64,000 bases of DNA, taken from contig CAJVRT020000082.1 of NCBI GenBank assembly GCA_911728455.2, forward strand, positions 186,001 to 250,000. Reading direction: 5' to 3'. Within the stretch, counting starts at the first letter, position 1; every line of letters starts with the position of its first letter. The notes under the pieces are model-generated. The model did not search any database. It worked only from the letters and a program-made list of their open reading frames with translations, and had not been told where the DNA came from. Position numbers and translations under genes: made by a program. Origin of the DNA: Marthasterias glacialis (taxonomy: Eukaryota; Echinodermata; Asteroidea; Forcipulatida; Asteriidae). Shown in pieces: positions 14,871 through 28,100 of this stretch.

Positions 14871-15979
14871 AGCAAAAATGACTTTGAAATTTAAGTCCAA
14901 AACAAAACTCCAATATTTTTTAGGGGGGTACTAAGAATTTGTGTTTTTTGACCTTAAAACTTTCAGCTTAAAAATTGTGGATATTTCCCAAACTAACGCT
15001 CATCTGAACTTGCAAATTAGAGCACTGGTACTGGGGGATATTCCTTCTTGACATGGTAGAGCAAAAACGACTTTGACATTTTGGTCCAAAACTCAAAATT
15101 TTTTTAGGGGGTACTGGTGCTTTTTGACCCTAAAACTTTCAGCCCAAAAACTTGTGGATGTTTCCCGAACTAACGCTCATCCGGACTTGCAAATTAGAAC
15201 ACTGGTACTGGGGGATATTCCCTCTTGACATGGTAGAGCAAAAATGACTTTGAAATTTTTGTCCAAAACTCCCATTTTTTTTTAGGGGGGTACTGTAAAA
15301 TTTGTGCTTTTTAACCCTAAAACTTTCAGCCCCAAAAGTGGTGTATGTTTCCCGAACTAATGCTCATCCCGACATGCAAAAAAGAGCACTGGTACTGGGG
15401 GATATTCCCACTTGACATGGAAGAACAAAAACGACTTTGAAATTTTAGTCCAAAACTCCCATTTTTTTGAGGAGGGTACTGAAAATTTTTGCTTTTTGAC
15501 CATAAAACCTTCAGCCTAAAAATGGTGGATATTTCCCGAACTAACGCTTATCCGGACATGCAAATTAGAGCACTCGTACTAGGGGATATTCCCTCTTGAC
15601 ATGGTAGAGCAAAAACGACTTTGAAATTTAAGTCCAAAACAAAACTCCAATATTTTTCAGAGGGGTACTAAAAATTTTTTGCTTTTTGACCATAAAACTT
15701 TCAGCCTAAAAATTGGATATTTCCCGAACTAACGCTTATCCGGCCTTGCAAATTAGAGCACTGGTACTAGCGGATATTCCCTCTTGACATGGAAGAGAAA
15801 GAACGACTTTGAAATTTTTGTCCAAAACTCCCATTTTTTTTAGGGGGGTACTGTAAAATTTTTGCTTTTTGACCCTAAAACTTTCAGCCCCAAAACTGGT
15901 GGATGTTTCCCAAACTAACGCTCATCCGGACTTGCAAATTAGAGCACTCGTACTGGGGGATATTCCCTCTTGACATGGT

Positions 15980-18586
15980 AGAGCAAAAACCACTTTGAAA
16001 TTTTGGTCCAAAATCTCCAATATTTTTTAGGGGGGTACTGAAAAATTTGTGTTTTTTGACCCTAAAACTTTCAGCCTAAAAATTGTGGATATTTCCCGAA
16101 CTAACGCTTATCCGGACTTGCAAATTAGAGCACTTGTACTGGGGGATATTCCTTCTTGACATGGAAGAGTTAGAACGACTTTGACATTTTAGTCCAAAAC
16201 TCCAATTTTTTTAGGGGGTTACTGTAAAATTTGTGCTTTTTGACCCTAAAACTTTCAGCCCCAAAACTGGTGGATGTTTCCCGAACTAACGCTCATCCGG
16301 ACTTGCAAATTAGAGCACTGGTACTGGGGGATATTCCCTCTTGACATGGTAGAGCAAAAACGACTTTGAAATTTAAGTCCAAAACAAAACTCCCATTTTT
16401 TTTAAGGGGGTACTGTAAAATTTGTGCTTTTTGACCCTAAAACTTTCAGCCCAAAAACTGGTGGATGTTTCCCGAACTAACGCTCATCCGGACTTGCAAA
16501 TTAGAGCACTCGTACTGGGGGATATTCCCTCTTGACATGGTAGAGCAAAAACGACTTTGAAATTTTAGTCCAAAACTCCCATTTTTTTTAGGGGGGGTAC
16601 TAAAAAATATGTGCTTTTTGACCCTAAAACTTTCAGCCCCAAAACTGGTGGATGTTTCCTGAACTAACGCTCATCCGGACTTGCAAATTAGAGCACTGGT
16701 ACTGGGGGATATTACTTCTTGACATGGAAGAGAAAGAACGACTTTGAAATTTTAGTCCAAAACTCCAATTTTTTTAGGGGGGTACTGTAAAATTTGTGCT
16801 TTTTGACCCTAAAACTTTCAGCCCCAAAACTGGTGGATGTTTCCCAAACTAACGCTCATCCGGACTTGCAAATTAGAGCACTCGTACTGGGGGATATTCC
16901 CTCTTGACATGGTAGAGCAAAAACGACTTTGAAATTTTGGTCCAAAATCTCCAATATTTTTCAGGGGGGTACAGAAAAATTTGTGTTTTTTGACCCTATA
17001 ACTTTCAGCCTAAAAATTGTGGATATTTCCCGAACTAACGCTTATCCGGACTTGCAAATTAGAGCACTCGTACTGGGGGATATTCCTTCTTGACATGGAA
17101 AAGTAAGAACGACTTTGAAATTTTAGTCCAAAACTCCAATTTTTTTAGGGGGGTACTGTAAAATTTGTGCTTTTTGACCCTAAAACTTTCAGCCCCAAAA
17201 CTTGTGGATGTTTCCCAAACTAACACTCATCCGGACTTGCAAATTAGAGCACTGGTACTGGGGGATATTCCCTCTTGACATGGTAGAGCAAAAATGACTT
17301 TGAAATTTAAGTCCAAAACAAAACTCCAATATTTTTCAGGGGGGTACTAAAAAATTTGTGTTTTTTGACACTAAAACTTTCAGCATAAAAATTGTGGACA
17401 TTTCCCAAACTAACGCTCATCCGAACTTGCAAATTAGAGCACTGGTACTGGGGGATATTCCTTCTTGACATGGTAGAGCAAAAACGACTTTGAAATTTTA
17501 GTCCAAAACTCCAATATTTTTCAGGGGGGTACTGAAAAATTTATGTTTTTTGACCCTAAAACTTTTAACCTAAAACTGGTGGATATTCACGAACTTACGC
17601 TTATCCGGACTTGCAAATTAGAACACTGGTACTGGGGGATATTCCCTCTTGACATGGTAGAGCAAAAACGACTTTGACATTTTGGTCCAAAACTCAAATT
17701 TTTTTTGGGGGGGTACTGGTGCTTTTTGACCCTAAAACTTTCAGCCCCAAAACTTGTGGATGTTTCCCGAACTAACGCTCATCCGGACTTGCAAATTAGA
17801 ACACTGGTACTGGGGGATATTCCCTCTTGACATGGTAGAGAGAAAACGACTTTGAAATTTAAGTCCAAAAAAAAACTCCAATATTTTTCAGGGGGGTACT
17901 AAAAAATTTGTGTTTTTTGACCCTAAAACTTTCGGCCTAAAAATTGTGGATATTTCTCGAACTAACGCTCATCCGGACTTGCAAATTAGAGCACTGGTAC
18001 TGGGGGATATTCCTTCTTGACATGGTAGAGTAAGAACGACTTTGACGATTTGGTCCAAAACTCCCATTTTTTTTAGGAGGGTACTAAAAAATATGTGCTT
18101 TTTTACCCTAAAGCTTTCAGCCCCAAAACTTGTGGATGTTTCCCGAACTGACGCTCATCCGGACTTGCAAATTAGAGCACTGGTACTGGGGGATATTCCC
18201 TCTTGACATGGTAGAGCAAAAACGACTTTGAAATTTAAGTCCAAAACTCCAAATTTTTCAGGGGGGTACTGAAAAATTTGTGTTTTTTTACCCTAAAACT
18301 TTCAGCCTAAAAATTGTGGATATTTCCCGAACTAACGCTTATCCGGACTTGCAATTTAGAACACTTGTACTAGGGGATATTCCTTCTTGACATGGTAGAG
18401 TAAAAACGACTTTGACATTTTGGTCCAAAACTCCCATTTTTTTTAAGGGGGGTATTAAAAAATATGTGCTTTTTGACCCTAAAACTTTCAGCCCCAAAAC
18501 TTGTGGATGTTTCCCGAACTAACGCTCATCCGGACTTGCAAATTAGAGCACTGGTACTGGGGGATATTCCCTCTTGACATGGTAGA
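15980..18586. repeat. Segmental duplication within satellite A, copy 2 (partner 12264-14870)
   Basis: This is the second copy of the 3716-bp-offset duplication. It joins directly to the start of the 17475-20631 segment, which is itself a duplicate of 2605-5761, so the two duplications overlap at 17475-18586. That overlap shows repeated rounds of large exchange within the array. Confidence 0.72.
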
Positions 18587-20631
18587 GCAAAAACGACTTT
18601 GAAATTTAAGTCCAAAACAAAACTCCCATTTTTTTTAAGGGGGTACTGTAAAATTTGTGCTTTTTGACCCTAAAACTTTCAGCCCAAAAACTGGTGGATG
18701 TTTCCCGAACTAACGCTCATCCGGACTTGCAAATTAGAGCACTCGTACTGGGGGATATTCCCTCTTGACATGGTAGAGCAAAAACGACTTTGACATTTTA
18801 GTCCAAAACTCCCATTTTTTTTAGGGGGGGTATTAAAAAATATGTGCTTTTTGACCCTAAAACTTTCAGCCCCAAAACTGGTGGATGTTTCCTGAACTAA
18901 CGCTCATCCGGACTTGCAAATTAGAGCACTGGTACTGGGGGATATTCCTTCTTGACATGGAAGAGAAAGAACGACTTTGAAATTTTGGTCCAAAACTCCA
19001 ATTTTTTTAGGGGGGTACTGTAAAATTTGTGCTTTTTGACCCTAAAACTTTCAGTCCCAAAACTGGTGGATGTTTCCCAAACTAACGCTCATCCGGACTT
19101 GCAAATTAGAGCACTCGTACTGGGGGATATTCCCTCTTGACATGGTAGAGCAAAAACGACTTTGAAATTTTGGTCCAAAATCTCCAATATTTTTCAGGGG
19201 GGTACTGAAAAATTTGTGTTTTTTTACCCTAAAACTTTCAGCCTAAAAATTGTGGATATTTCCCGAACTAACGCTTATCCGGACTTGTAATTTAGAACAC
19301 TTGTACTAGGGGATATTCCTTCTTGACATGGTAGAGTAAAAACGAATTTGACATTTTGGTCCAAAACTCCCATTTTTTTTAAGGGGGGTATTAAAAAATA
19401 TGTGCTTTTTGACCCTAAAACTTTCAGCCCCAAAACTTGTGGATGTTTCCCGAACTAACGCTCATCTAGACTTGCAAATTAGAGCACTGGTACTGGGGGA
19501 TATTCCCTCTTGACATGGTAGAGCAAAAATGACTTTGAAATTTAAGTCCAAAACAAAACTCCAATATTTTTTAGGGGGGTACTAAGAATTTGTGTTTTTT
19601 GACCTTAAAACTTTCAGCTTAAAAATTGTGGATATTTCCCAAACTAACGCTCATCTGAACTTGCAAATTAGAGCACTGGTACTGGGGGATATTCCTTCTT
19701 GACATGGTAGAGCAAAAACGACTTTGACATTTTGGTCCAAAACTCAAAATTTTTTTAGGGGGTACTGGTGCTTTTTGACCCTAAAACTTTCAGCCCAAAA
19801 ACTTGTGGATGTTTCCCGAACTAACGCTCATCCGGACTTGCAAATTAGAACACTGGTACTGGGGGATATTCCCTCTTGACATGGTAGAGCAAAAATGACT
19901 TTGAAATTTTTGTCCAAAACTCCCATTTTTTTTTAGGGGGGTACTGTAAAATTTGTGCTTTTTGACCCTAAAACTTTCAGCCCCAAAAGTGGTGTATGTT
20001 TCCCGAACTAATGCTCATCCCGACATGCAAAAAAGAGCACTGGTACTGGGGGATATTCCCACTTGACATGGAAGAACAAAAACGACTTTGAAATTTTAGT
20101 CCAAAACTCCCATTTTTTTGAGGAGGGTACTGAAAATTTTTGCTTTTTGACCATAAAACCTTCAGCCTAAAAATGGTGGATATTTCCCGAACTAACGCTT
20201 ATCCGGACTTGCAAATTAGAGCACTCGTACTAGGGGATATTCCCTCTTGACATGGTAGAGCAAAAACGACTTTGAAATTTAAGTCCAAAACAAAACTCCA
20301 ATATTTTTCAGAGGGGTACTAAAAAATTTTTGCTTTTTGACCATAAAACTTTCAGCCTAAAAAGTGGATATTTCCCGAACTAACGCTTATCCGGCCTTGC
20401 AAATTAGAGCACTGGTACTAGGGGATATTCCCTCTTGACATGGAAGAGAAAGAACGACTTTGAAATTTTTGTCCAAAACTCCCATTTTTTTTAGGGGGGT
20501 ACTGTAAAATTTGTGGTTTTTGACCCTAAAACTTTCAGCCCCAAAACTGGTGGATGTTTCCCAAACTAACGCTCATCCGGACTTGCAAATTAGAGCACTC
20601 GTACTGGGGGATATTCCCTCTTGACATGGTA
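17475..20631. repeat. Segmental duplication within satellite A, copy 2 (partner 2605-5761)
   Basis: The monomer order matches 2605-5761 over about 3.16 kb, including the 'tactaagaatttgtg' monomer near 19580 and the 'ccccaaaagtggtgtatg' monomer near 19980. Small single-base and homopolymer-length differences are scattered through it, for example 'caaatttttcag' for 'caatatttttcag' near 18250. The order changes at about 20632. Confidence 0.75.
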
Positions 20632-22900
20632 GAGCAAAAACGACTTTGAAATTTTGGTCCAAAATCTCCAATATTTTTTAGGGGGGTACAGAAAAATTTG
20701 TGTTTTTTGACCCTAAAACTTTCAGCCTAAAAATTGTGGATATTTCCCGAACTAACGCTTATCCGGACTTGCAAATTAGAGCACTTGTACTGGGGGATAT
20801 TCCTTCTTGACATGGAAGAGTTAGAACGACTTTGACATTTTAGTCCAAAACTCCAATTTTTTTAGGGGGTTACTGTAAAATTTGTGCTTTTTGACCCTAA
20901 AACTTTCAGCCCCAAAACTGGTGGATGTTTCCCGAACTAACGCTCATCCGGACTTGCAAATTAGAGCACTGGTACTGGGGGATATTCCCTCTTGACATGG
21001 TAGAGCAAAAACGACTTTGAAATTTAAGTCCAAAACAAAACTCCCATTTTTTTTAAGGGGGTACTGTAAAATTTGTGCTTTTTGACCCTAAAACTTTCAG
21101 CCCAAAAACTGGTGGATGTTTCCCGAACTAACGCTCATCCGGACTTGCAAATTAGAGCACTCGTACTGGGGGATATTCCCTCTTGACATGGTAGAGCAAA
21201 AACGACTTTGACATTTTAGTCCAAAACTCCCATTTTTTTTAGGGGGGGTACTAACAAATTTGTGCTTTTTGACCCTAAAACTTTCAGCCCCAAAACTGGT
21301 GGATGTTTCCTGAACTAACGCTCATCCGGACTTGCAAATTAGAGCACTGGTACTGGGGGATATTCCTTCTTGACATGGAAGAGAAAGAACGACTTTGAAA
21401 TTTTAGTCCAAAACTCCAATTTTTTTAGGGGGGTACTGTAAAATTTGTGCTTTTTGACCCTAAAACTTTCAGCCCCAAGACTGGTGGATGTTTCCCAAAC
21501 TAACGCTCATCCGGACTTGCAAATTAGAGCACTCGTACTGGGGGATATTCCCTCTTGACATGGTAGAGCAAAAACGACTTTGAAATTTTGGTCCAAAATC
21601 TCCAATATTTTTCAGGGGGGTACTGAAAAATTTGTGTTTTTTGACCCTAAAACTTTCAGCCTAAAAATTGTGGATATTTCCCGAACTAACGCTCATCCGG
21701 ACTTGCAAATTAGAGCACTGGTACTGGGGGATATTCCTTCTTGACATGGTAGAGTAAGAACGACTTTGACATTTTGGTCCAAAACTCAAAATTTTTTTTG
21801 GGGGTACTGGTGCTTCTTGACCCTAAAACTTTCAGCCCCAAAACTTGTGGATGTTTCCCGAACTAACGCTCATCCGGACTTGCAAATTAGAGCACTGGTA
21901 CTGGGGGATATTCCCTCCTGACATGGTAGAGCAAAAATGACTTTGAAATTTAAGTCCAAAACAAAACTCCAATATTTTTTAGGGGGGTACTAAAAAATTT
22001 GTGTTTTTTGACCCTAAAACTTTCAGCCTAAAAATTGTGGATATTTCCCAAACTAACGTTCATCCGAACTTGCAAATTAGAGCACTGGTACTGGGGGATA
22101 TTCCTTCTTGACATGGTAGAGCAAAAACGACTTTGACATTTTGGTCCAAAACTCAAAATTTTTTTTGGGGGTACTGGTGCTTTTTGACCATAAAACTTTC
22201 AGCCCCAAAACTTGTGGATGTTTCCCGAACTAACGCTCATCCGGACTTGCAAATTAGAACACTGGTACTGGGGGATATTCCCTCTTGACATGGTAGAGCA
22301 AAAATGACTTTGAAATTTTGGTCCAAAACTCCCATTTTTTTTAGGGGGGTACTGTAAAATTTGTGTTTTTTGACCCTAAAACTTTCAGCCCCAAAAGTGG
22401 TGTATGTTTCCCGAACTAATGCTCATCCGGACATGAAAAAAAGAGCACTGGTACTGGGGGATATTCCCTCTTGACATGGAAGAACAAAAACGACTTTGAA
22501 ATATTAGTCCAAAACTCCCATTTTTTTGAGGAGGGTACTGAAAACTTTTGCTTTTTGACCATAAAACCTTCAGCCTAAAAATGGTGGATATTTCCCGAAC
22601 TAACGCTTATCCGGACTTGCAAATTAGAGCACTGGTACTAGGGGATATTCCCTCTTGACATGGTAGAGCAAAAACAACTTTGAAATTTCAGTCCAAAACA
22701 AAACTCCAATATTTTTCAGAGGGGTACTAAAAAATTTTTGCTTTTTGACCATAAAACCTTCAGCCTAAAAATGGTGGATATTTCCCGAACTAACGCTTAT
22801 CCGGACTTGCAAATTAGAGCACTGGTACTAGGGGATATTCCTTCTTGACATGGTAGAGCAAAAACCACTTTGAAATTTTGGTCCAAAACTCCAATTTTGT

Positions 22901-25140
22901 TTAGAGGGGTACTAAAAAATATGTGCTTTTTGACCCTAAAAGTTTCAGCCCCAAAACTTGTGGATGTTTCCCGAAAAAAACGCTCATCCGGATTTGCAAA
23001 TTAGAGCACTCGTACTAGGGGATATTTGCTCTTGACATGGTAGAGCAAAAACGACTTTTTAAATTTTGGTCCAAAACTCCTATTTTTTTTAGGGGGGTAC
23101 TAAAAAATACATGCTTTTTGACCCTAAAACTTTCAGCCCCAAAACTTGTGGATGTTTCCCCAACTAACGCTCATCCGGACTTGCAAATTAGAGCACTGGT
23201 ACTGGGGGATATTCCCTCTTGACATGGTGGAGCAAAAATGACTTTGAAATTTTAGTCCAAAACTCCAATTTTGTTTAGGGGGGTACTGAAAAATTTGTGT
23301 TTTTTGACCCTAAAACTTTTAGCCTAAAAATGGTGGATATTTCCCGAACTAACGCTCATCCGGACTTGCAAATTAGAGCACTCGTACTGGGGGATATTCC
23401 CTCTTGACATGGTAGAGCAAAAACGACTTTGAAATTTTGGTTCAAAACTCCAATTTTGTTTAGAGGGGTACTAAAAAATATGTGCTTTTTGACCCTAAAA
23501 GTTTCAGCCCCAAAACTTGTGGATGTTTCCCGAAAAAACGCTCATCCGGATTTGCAAATTGCAGCATTGGTACTGGGGGATATTCCCTCTTGACATGGTA
23601 GAGCAAAAACGACTTTGAAATTTTAGTCCAAAACTCTAATTTTTTTTAGGGGGGTACTGAAAAATTTGTGCTTTTTGACCCTAAGACTTTCAGCCCCAAA
23701 ACTGGTGGATGTTTCCTGAAATAACGCTCATCCGGACTTGCAAAATAGAGCACTCGTACTAGGGGATAATCCCTCTTGACATGGTAGAGCAAAAACGACT
23801 TTGAAATTTTGGTCCAAAACTCCAATTTTGTTTAGAGGGGTACTAAAAAATATGTGCTTTTTGACCGTAAAAGTTTCAGCCCCAAAACTTGTGGATGTTT
23901 CCCGAAAAAACGCTCATCCGGATTTGCAAATTAGAGCACTCGTACTGGGGGATATTCGCTCTTGACATGGTAGAGCAAAAACGACTTTGAAATTTTGGTC
24001 CAAAACTCCCATTTTTTTTAGGGGGGTACTAAAAAATACATGCTTTTTGACCCTAAAACTTTCAGCCCCAAAACTTGTGGATGTTCCCCCAACTAACGCT
24101 CATCCGGACTTGCAAATTAGAGCACTGGTACTAGGGGATATTCCCTCTTGACATGGTAGAGCAAAAATGACTTTGAAATTTTAGTCCAAAACTCCAATTT
24201 TGTTTAGGGGGGTACTGAAAAATTTGTGTTTTTTTACCCTAAAACTTTTAGCCTAAAAATAGTGGATATTTCCCGAACTAACGCTCATCCGGACTTGCAA
24301 ATTAGAGCACTCGTACTAGGGGATATTCCCTCTTGACATGGTAGAGCAAAAACGACTTTGAAATTTTGGTCCAAAACTCCAATTTTGTTTAGAGGGGTAC
24401 TAAAAAATATGTGCTTTTTGACCCTAAAAGTTTCAGCCCCAAAACTTGTGGATGTTTCCCGAAAAAACGCTCATCCGGATTTGCAAATTGGAGCATTGGT
24501 ACTGGGGGATAGTCCCTCTTGACATGGTAGAGCAAAAACGACTTTGAAATGTTAGTCCAAAACTCCAATTTTTTTTAGGGGGGTACTGAAAAATTTGTGC
24601 TTTTTGACCCTAAGACTTTCAGCCCCAAAACTGGTGGATGTTTCCCGAAATAACGCTCATCCGGACTTGCAAAATAGAGCACTCGTACTAGGGGATATTC
24701 CCTCTTGACATGGTAGAGCAAAAACGACTTTGAAATTTTGGTCCAAAACTCCAATTTTGTTTAGAGGGGTACTAAAAAATATGTGCTTTTTGACCCTAAA
24801 AGTTTCAGCCCCAAAACTTGTAGATGTTTCCCGAAAAAACGCTCATCCGGACTTGCAAATTAGAGCACTCGTACTAGGGGATATTCGCTCTTGACATGGT
24901 AGAGCAAAAACGACTTTGAAATTTTGGTCCAAAACTCCCATTTTTTTTAGGGGGGTACTAAAAAATACATGCTTTTTGACCCTAAAACTTTCAGCCCCAA
25001 AACTTGTGGATGTTTCCCCAACTAACGCTCATCCGGACTTGCAAATTAGAGCACTCGTACTAGGGGATATTCCCTCTTGACATGGTAGAGCAAAAATGAC
25101 TTTGAAATTTTGGTCCAAAACTCCAATTTTGTTTAGAGGG
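22901..25140. repeat. Older pentamer higher-order repeat (~930 bp) in satellite A
   Basis: Monomers carrying 'ttagaggggtactaaaaaat' start at 22901, 23460, 23832, 24389, 24761 and 25132. The spacing alternates between about 559 bp (three monomers) and 372 bp (two monomers), giving a 929-931-bp pentamer. The copies carry more point differences than the 1856-bp block, so this looks like an older or less homogenised repeat of the same pentameric architecture. Confidence 0.7.
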
Positions 25141-28100
25141 GTACTAAAAAATATGTGCTTTTTGACCCTAAAAGTTTCAGCCCCAAAACTTGTGGATGTT
25201 TCCCGAACTAACGCTCATCCGGATTTGCAAATTAGAGCACTGGTACTGGGGGATAGTCCCTCTTGATATGGTAGAGCAAAAACGACTTTGATATTTTAGT
25301 CCAAAACTCCAATTTTTTTTAGGGGGGTACTGTAAAATTTGTGCTCTTTGAACCTAAAAGTTTCAGCCTAAAAATTGTGGATATTTCCCGAACTAACGCT
25401 TATCCGGACTTGCAATTTAGAACACTTGTACTAGAGGATATTCCTTCTTGACATGGTAGAGTAAAAACGACTTTGACATTTTGGTCCAAAACTCCCATTT
25501 TTTTAGAGGGGGTACTGTAAAATTTGTGCTTTTTGACATTAAAACTTTCAGCCCCAAAACTGGTGGATGTTTCCCGAACTAACGCTTATCCGGACTTGCA
25601 AATTAGAGCACTGGTACTGGGGGATATTCCTTCTTGACATGGTAGAGTAAAAACGACTTTGACATTTTGGTCCAAAACTCCCATTTTTTTTAGGGGTGTA
25701 CTAAAAAATTTGTGGTTTTTGACCCTAAAACTTTCAGCCCCAAAACTGGTGGAGGTTTCCCGAACTAACGCTTATCTGGACTTCCAAATAAGAGCACTCG
25801 TACTGGAGGATATTCCCTCTTGACATAGAAGAGCAAAAACGACTTTGAAATTTTGGTCCAAAACTCCAATTTTGTTGAGAGGGGTACTAAAAAATATGTG
25901 CTTTTTGACCCTAAAAGTTTCAGCCCCAAAACTTGTGGATGTTTCCCGAAAAAACGCTCATACGGATTTGCAAATTGGAGCACTGGTACTGGGGGATATT
26001 CCCTCTTGACATGGTAGAGCAAAAACGACTTTGACATTTTGGTCTAAAACTCCCAATTTTTTAGGGGGGTACTAAAAATTATGTGCTTTTTGACCCTAAA
26101 ACTTTCAGCACCAAAACTCGTGGATGTTTCATGAACGAACGCTTATCCGGACTTGCAAATTAGAGCACTAGTACTGGGGGATATTCCCTCTTGACATGGT
26201 AGAGCAAAAACAACTTTGAAATTTTGGTCCAAAATTCATATTTATTGAGGGGGGTCCTGTAAAATTTGTGCTTTTTGACCCTAAAACTTTCAGCCCCAAA
26301 ACTGGTGGATATTTCCTGAACTAACGCTCATCCGGACTTGCAAATTAGAGCTCTGGTACTGGGGGATATTCCCTCTTGACATGGTAGAGCAAAAACGACT
26401 TTGACATTTTGGTCCAAAACTCAATTTTTTTTTAGGGGGGTACTGTAAAATTTGTGCTTTTTGAACCTAAAAGTTTCAGCCGAAAAATGATGGGGTTTTT
26501 CCCTAACTAACGCTTATCCGGACTTGCAAATTAGAGCACTGGTACTGGGGGATATTTCCTCTTGACAAGGCAGAGCAAAAACGATTTTGAAATTTTGGTA
26601 CAAAACTCCAATATTTTTAGGGGGGTACTGTAAAATTTGTGCTTTTTGACCCTAAAACTTTCAGCCCCAATACTGGTGGATGTTTCCCGAAAAAACGCTT
26701 ATCCGGACTTGCAAATTAGAGCACTCGTACTGGGGGATATTCCCTCTTGACATGGTAGAGCAAAAACGACTTTGAATTTTTAGTCCAAAACTCCAATATT
26801 TTTCAGGGGGGTACTGAAAAATTTGTGTTTTTTGACCCTAAAACTTTCAGCCTAAAAATTGTGGATATTTCCCGAACTAACGCTTATCCGGACTTGCAAA
26901 TTAGAGCACTGGTACTGGGGGATATTCCCTCTTGACATGGTAGAGCAAAAACGACTTTGACATTTTGGTCCAAAAGTCCATTTTGTTTTAGGGGGGTACT
27001 TAAAAATACCTGCTTTTTAACCTTAAGACTTTCAGCCCCAAAACTGATGGATGTTTCCCGAACTAACGCTCATCCGGACTTGCAAATTAGAGCACTGGTA
27101 CTGGGGGATATTCCCTCTTGACATGGTAGAGCAAAAACGACTTTGAAATTTTGGTCCAAAACTCCAATTTTGTTCAGAGGGGTACTAAAAAATATGTGCT
27201 TTTTGACCCTAAAACTTTCAGCCCCAAAACTTGTTGATGTTAACCGAAAAAACGCTCATCCGGACTTGCAAATTAGAGCACTGGTACTGGGGGATAGTCC
27301 CTCTTGACATGGTAGAGCAAAAACGACTTTGACATTTTGGTCCAAAACTCCAATTTTTTTTAAGGGGGGTACTAAAAAATACATGCTTTTTGACCCTAAG
27401 ACTTTCAGCCCCAAAACTGGTGGATGTTTCCCGAACTAACGCTCATCCGGACTTGCAAATTAGAGCACTGGTACTGGGGGATATTCCCTCTTGACATGGT
27501 AGAGCAAAAACGACTTTGAAATTTTGGTCCAAAACTCCAATTTTGTTCAGAGGGGTACTAAAAAATATGTGCTTTTTGACCCTAAAACTTTCAGCCCCAA
27601 AACTTGTGGATGTTAACCGAAAAAAGGCTCATCCGGATTTGCAAATTAGAGCACTGGTACTGGGGGATATTCCCTCTTGACATGGTAGAGCAAAAAAGAC
27701 TTTGACATTTTGGTCCAAAACTCCAATTTTTTTTGGGGGGGTACTACAAAATATGTGCTTTTTGACCCTAAAACTCTCAGCCCCAAAACTTGTGGGATTT
27801 TTCCGAAAAAACGCTCATTTGGATTTGCAAATTAGAGCACTGGTACTGGGGGATATTCCCTCTTGACATGGTAGAGCAAAAACGACTTTGAAATTTTAGT
27901 CCAAAACTCCAATTTTTTTTAGGGGGTACTGTAAAAAATACATGCTTTTTGACCCTAAAACTTTCAGCCCCAAAACTTGTGGATGTTTCCCGAAAAAACG
28001 CTCATCCGGACTTGCAAATTAGAGCACTGGTACTGGGGGATATTCCCTCTTGACACGGTAGAGCAAAAACGACTTTGACATTTTGGTCCAAAACTCCAAT

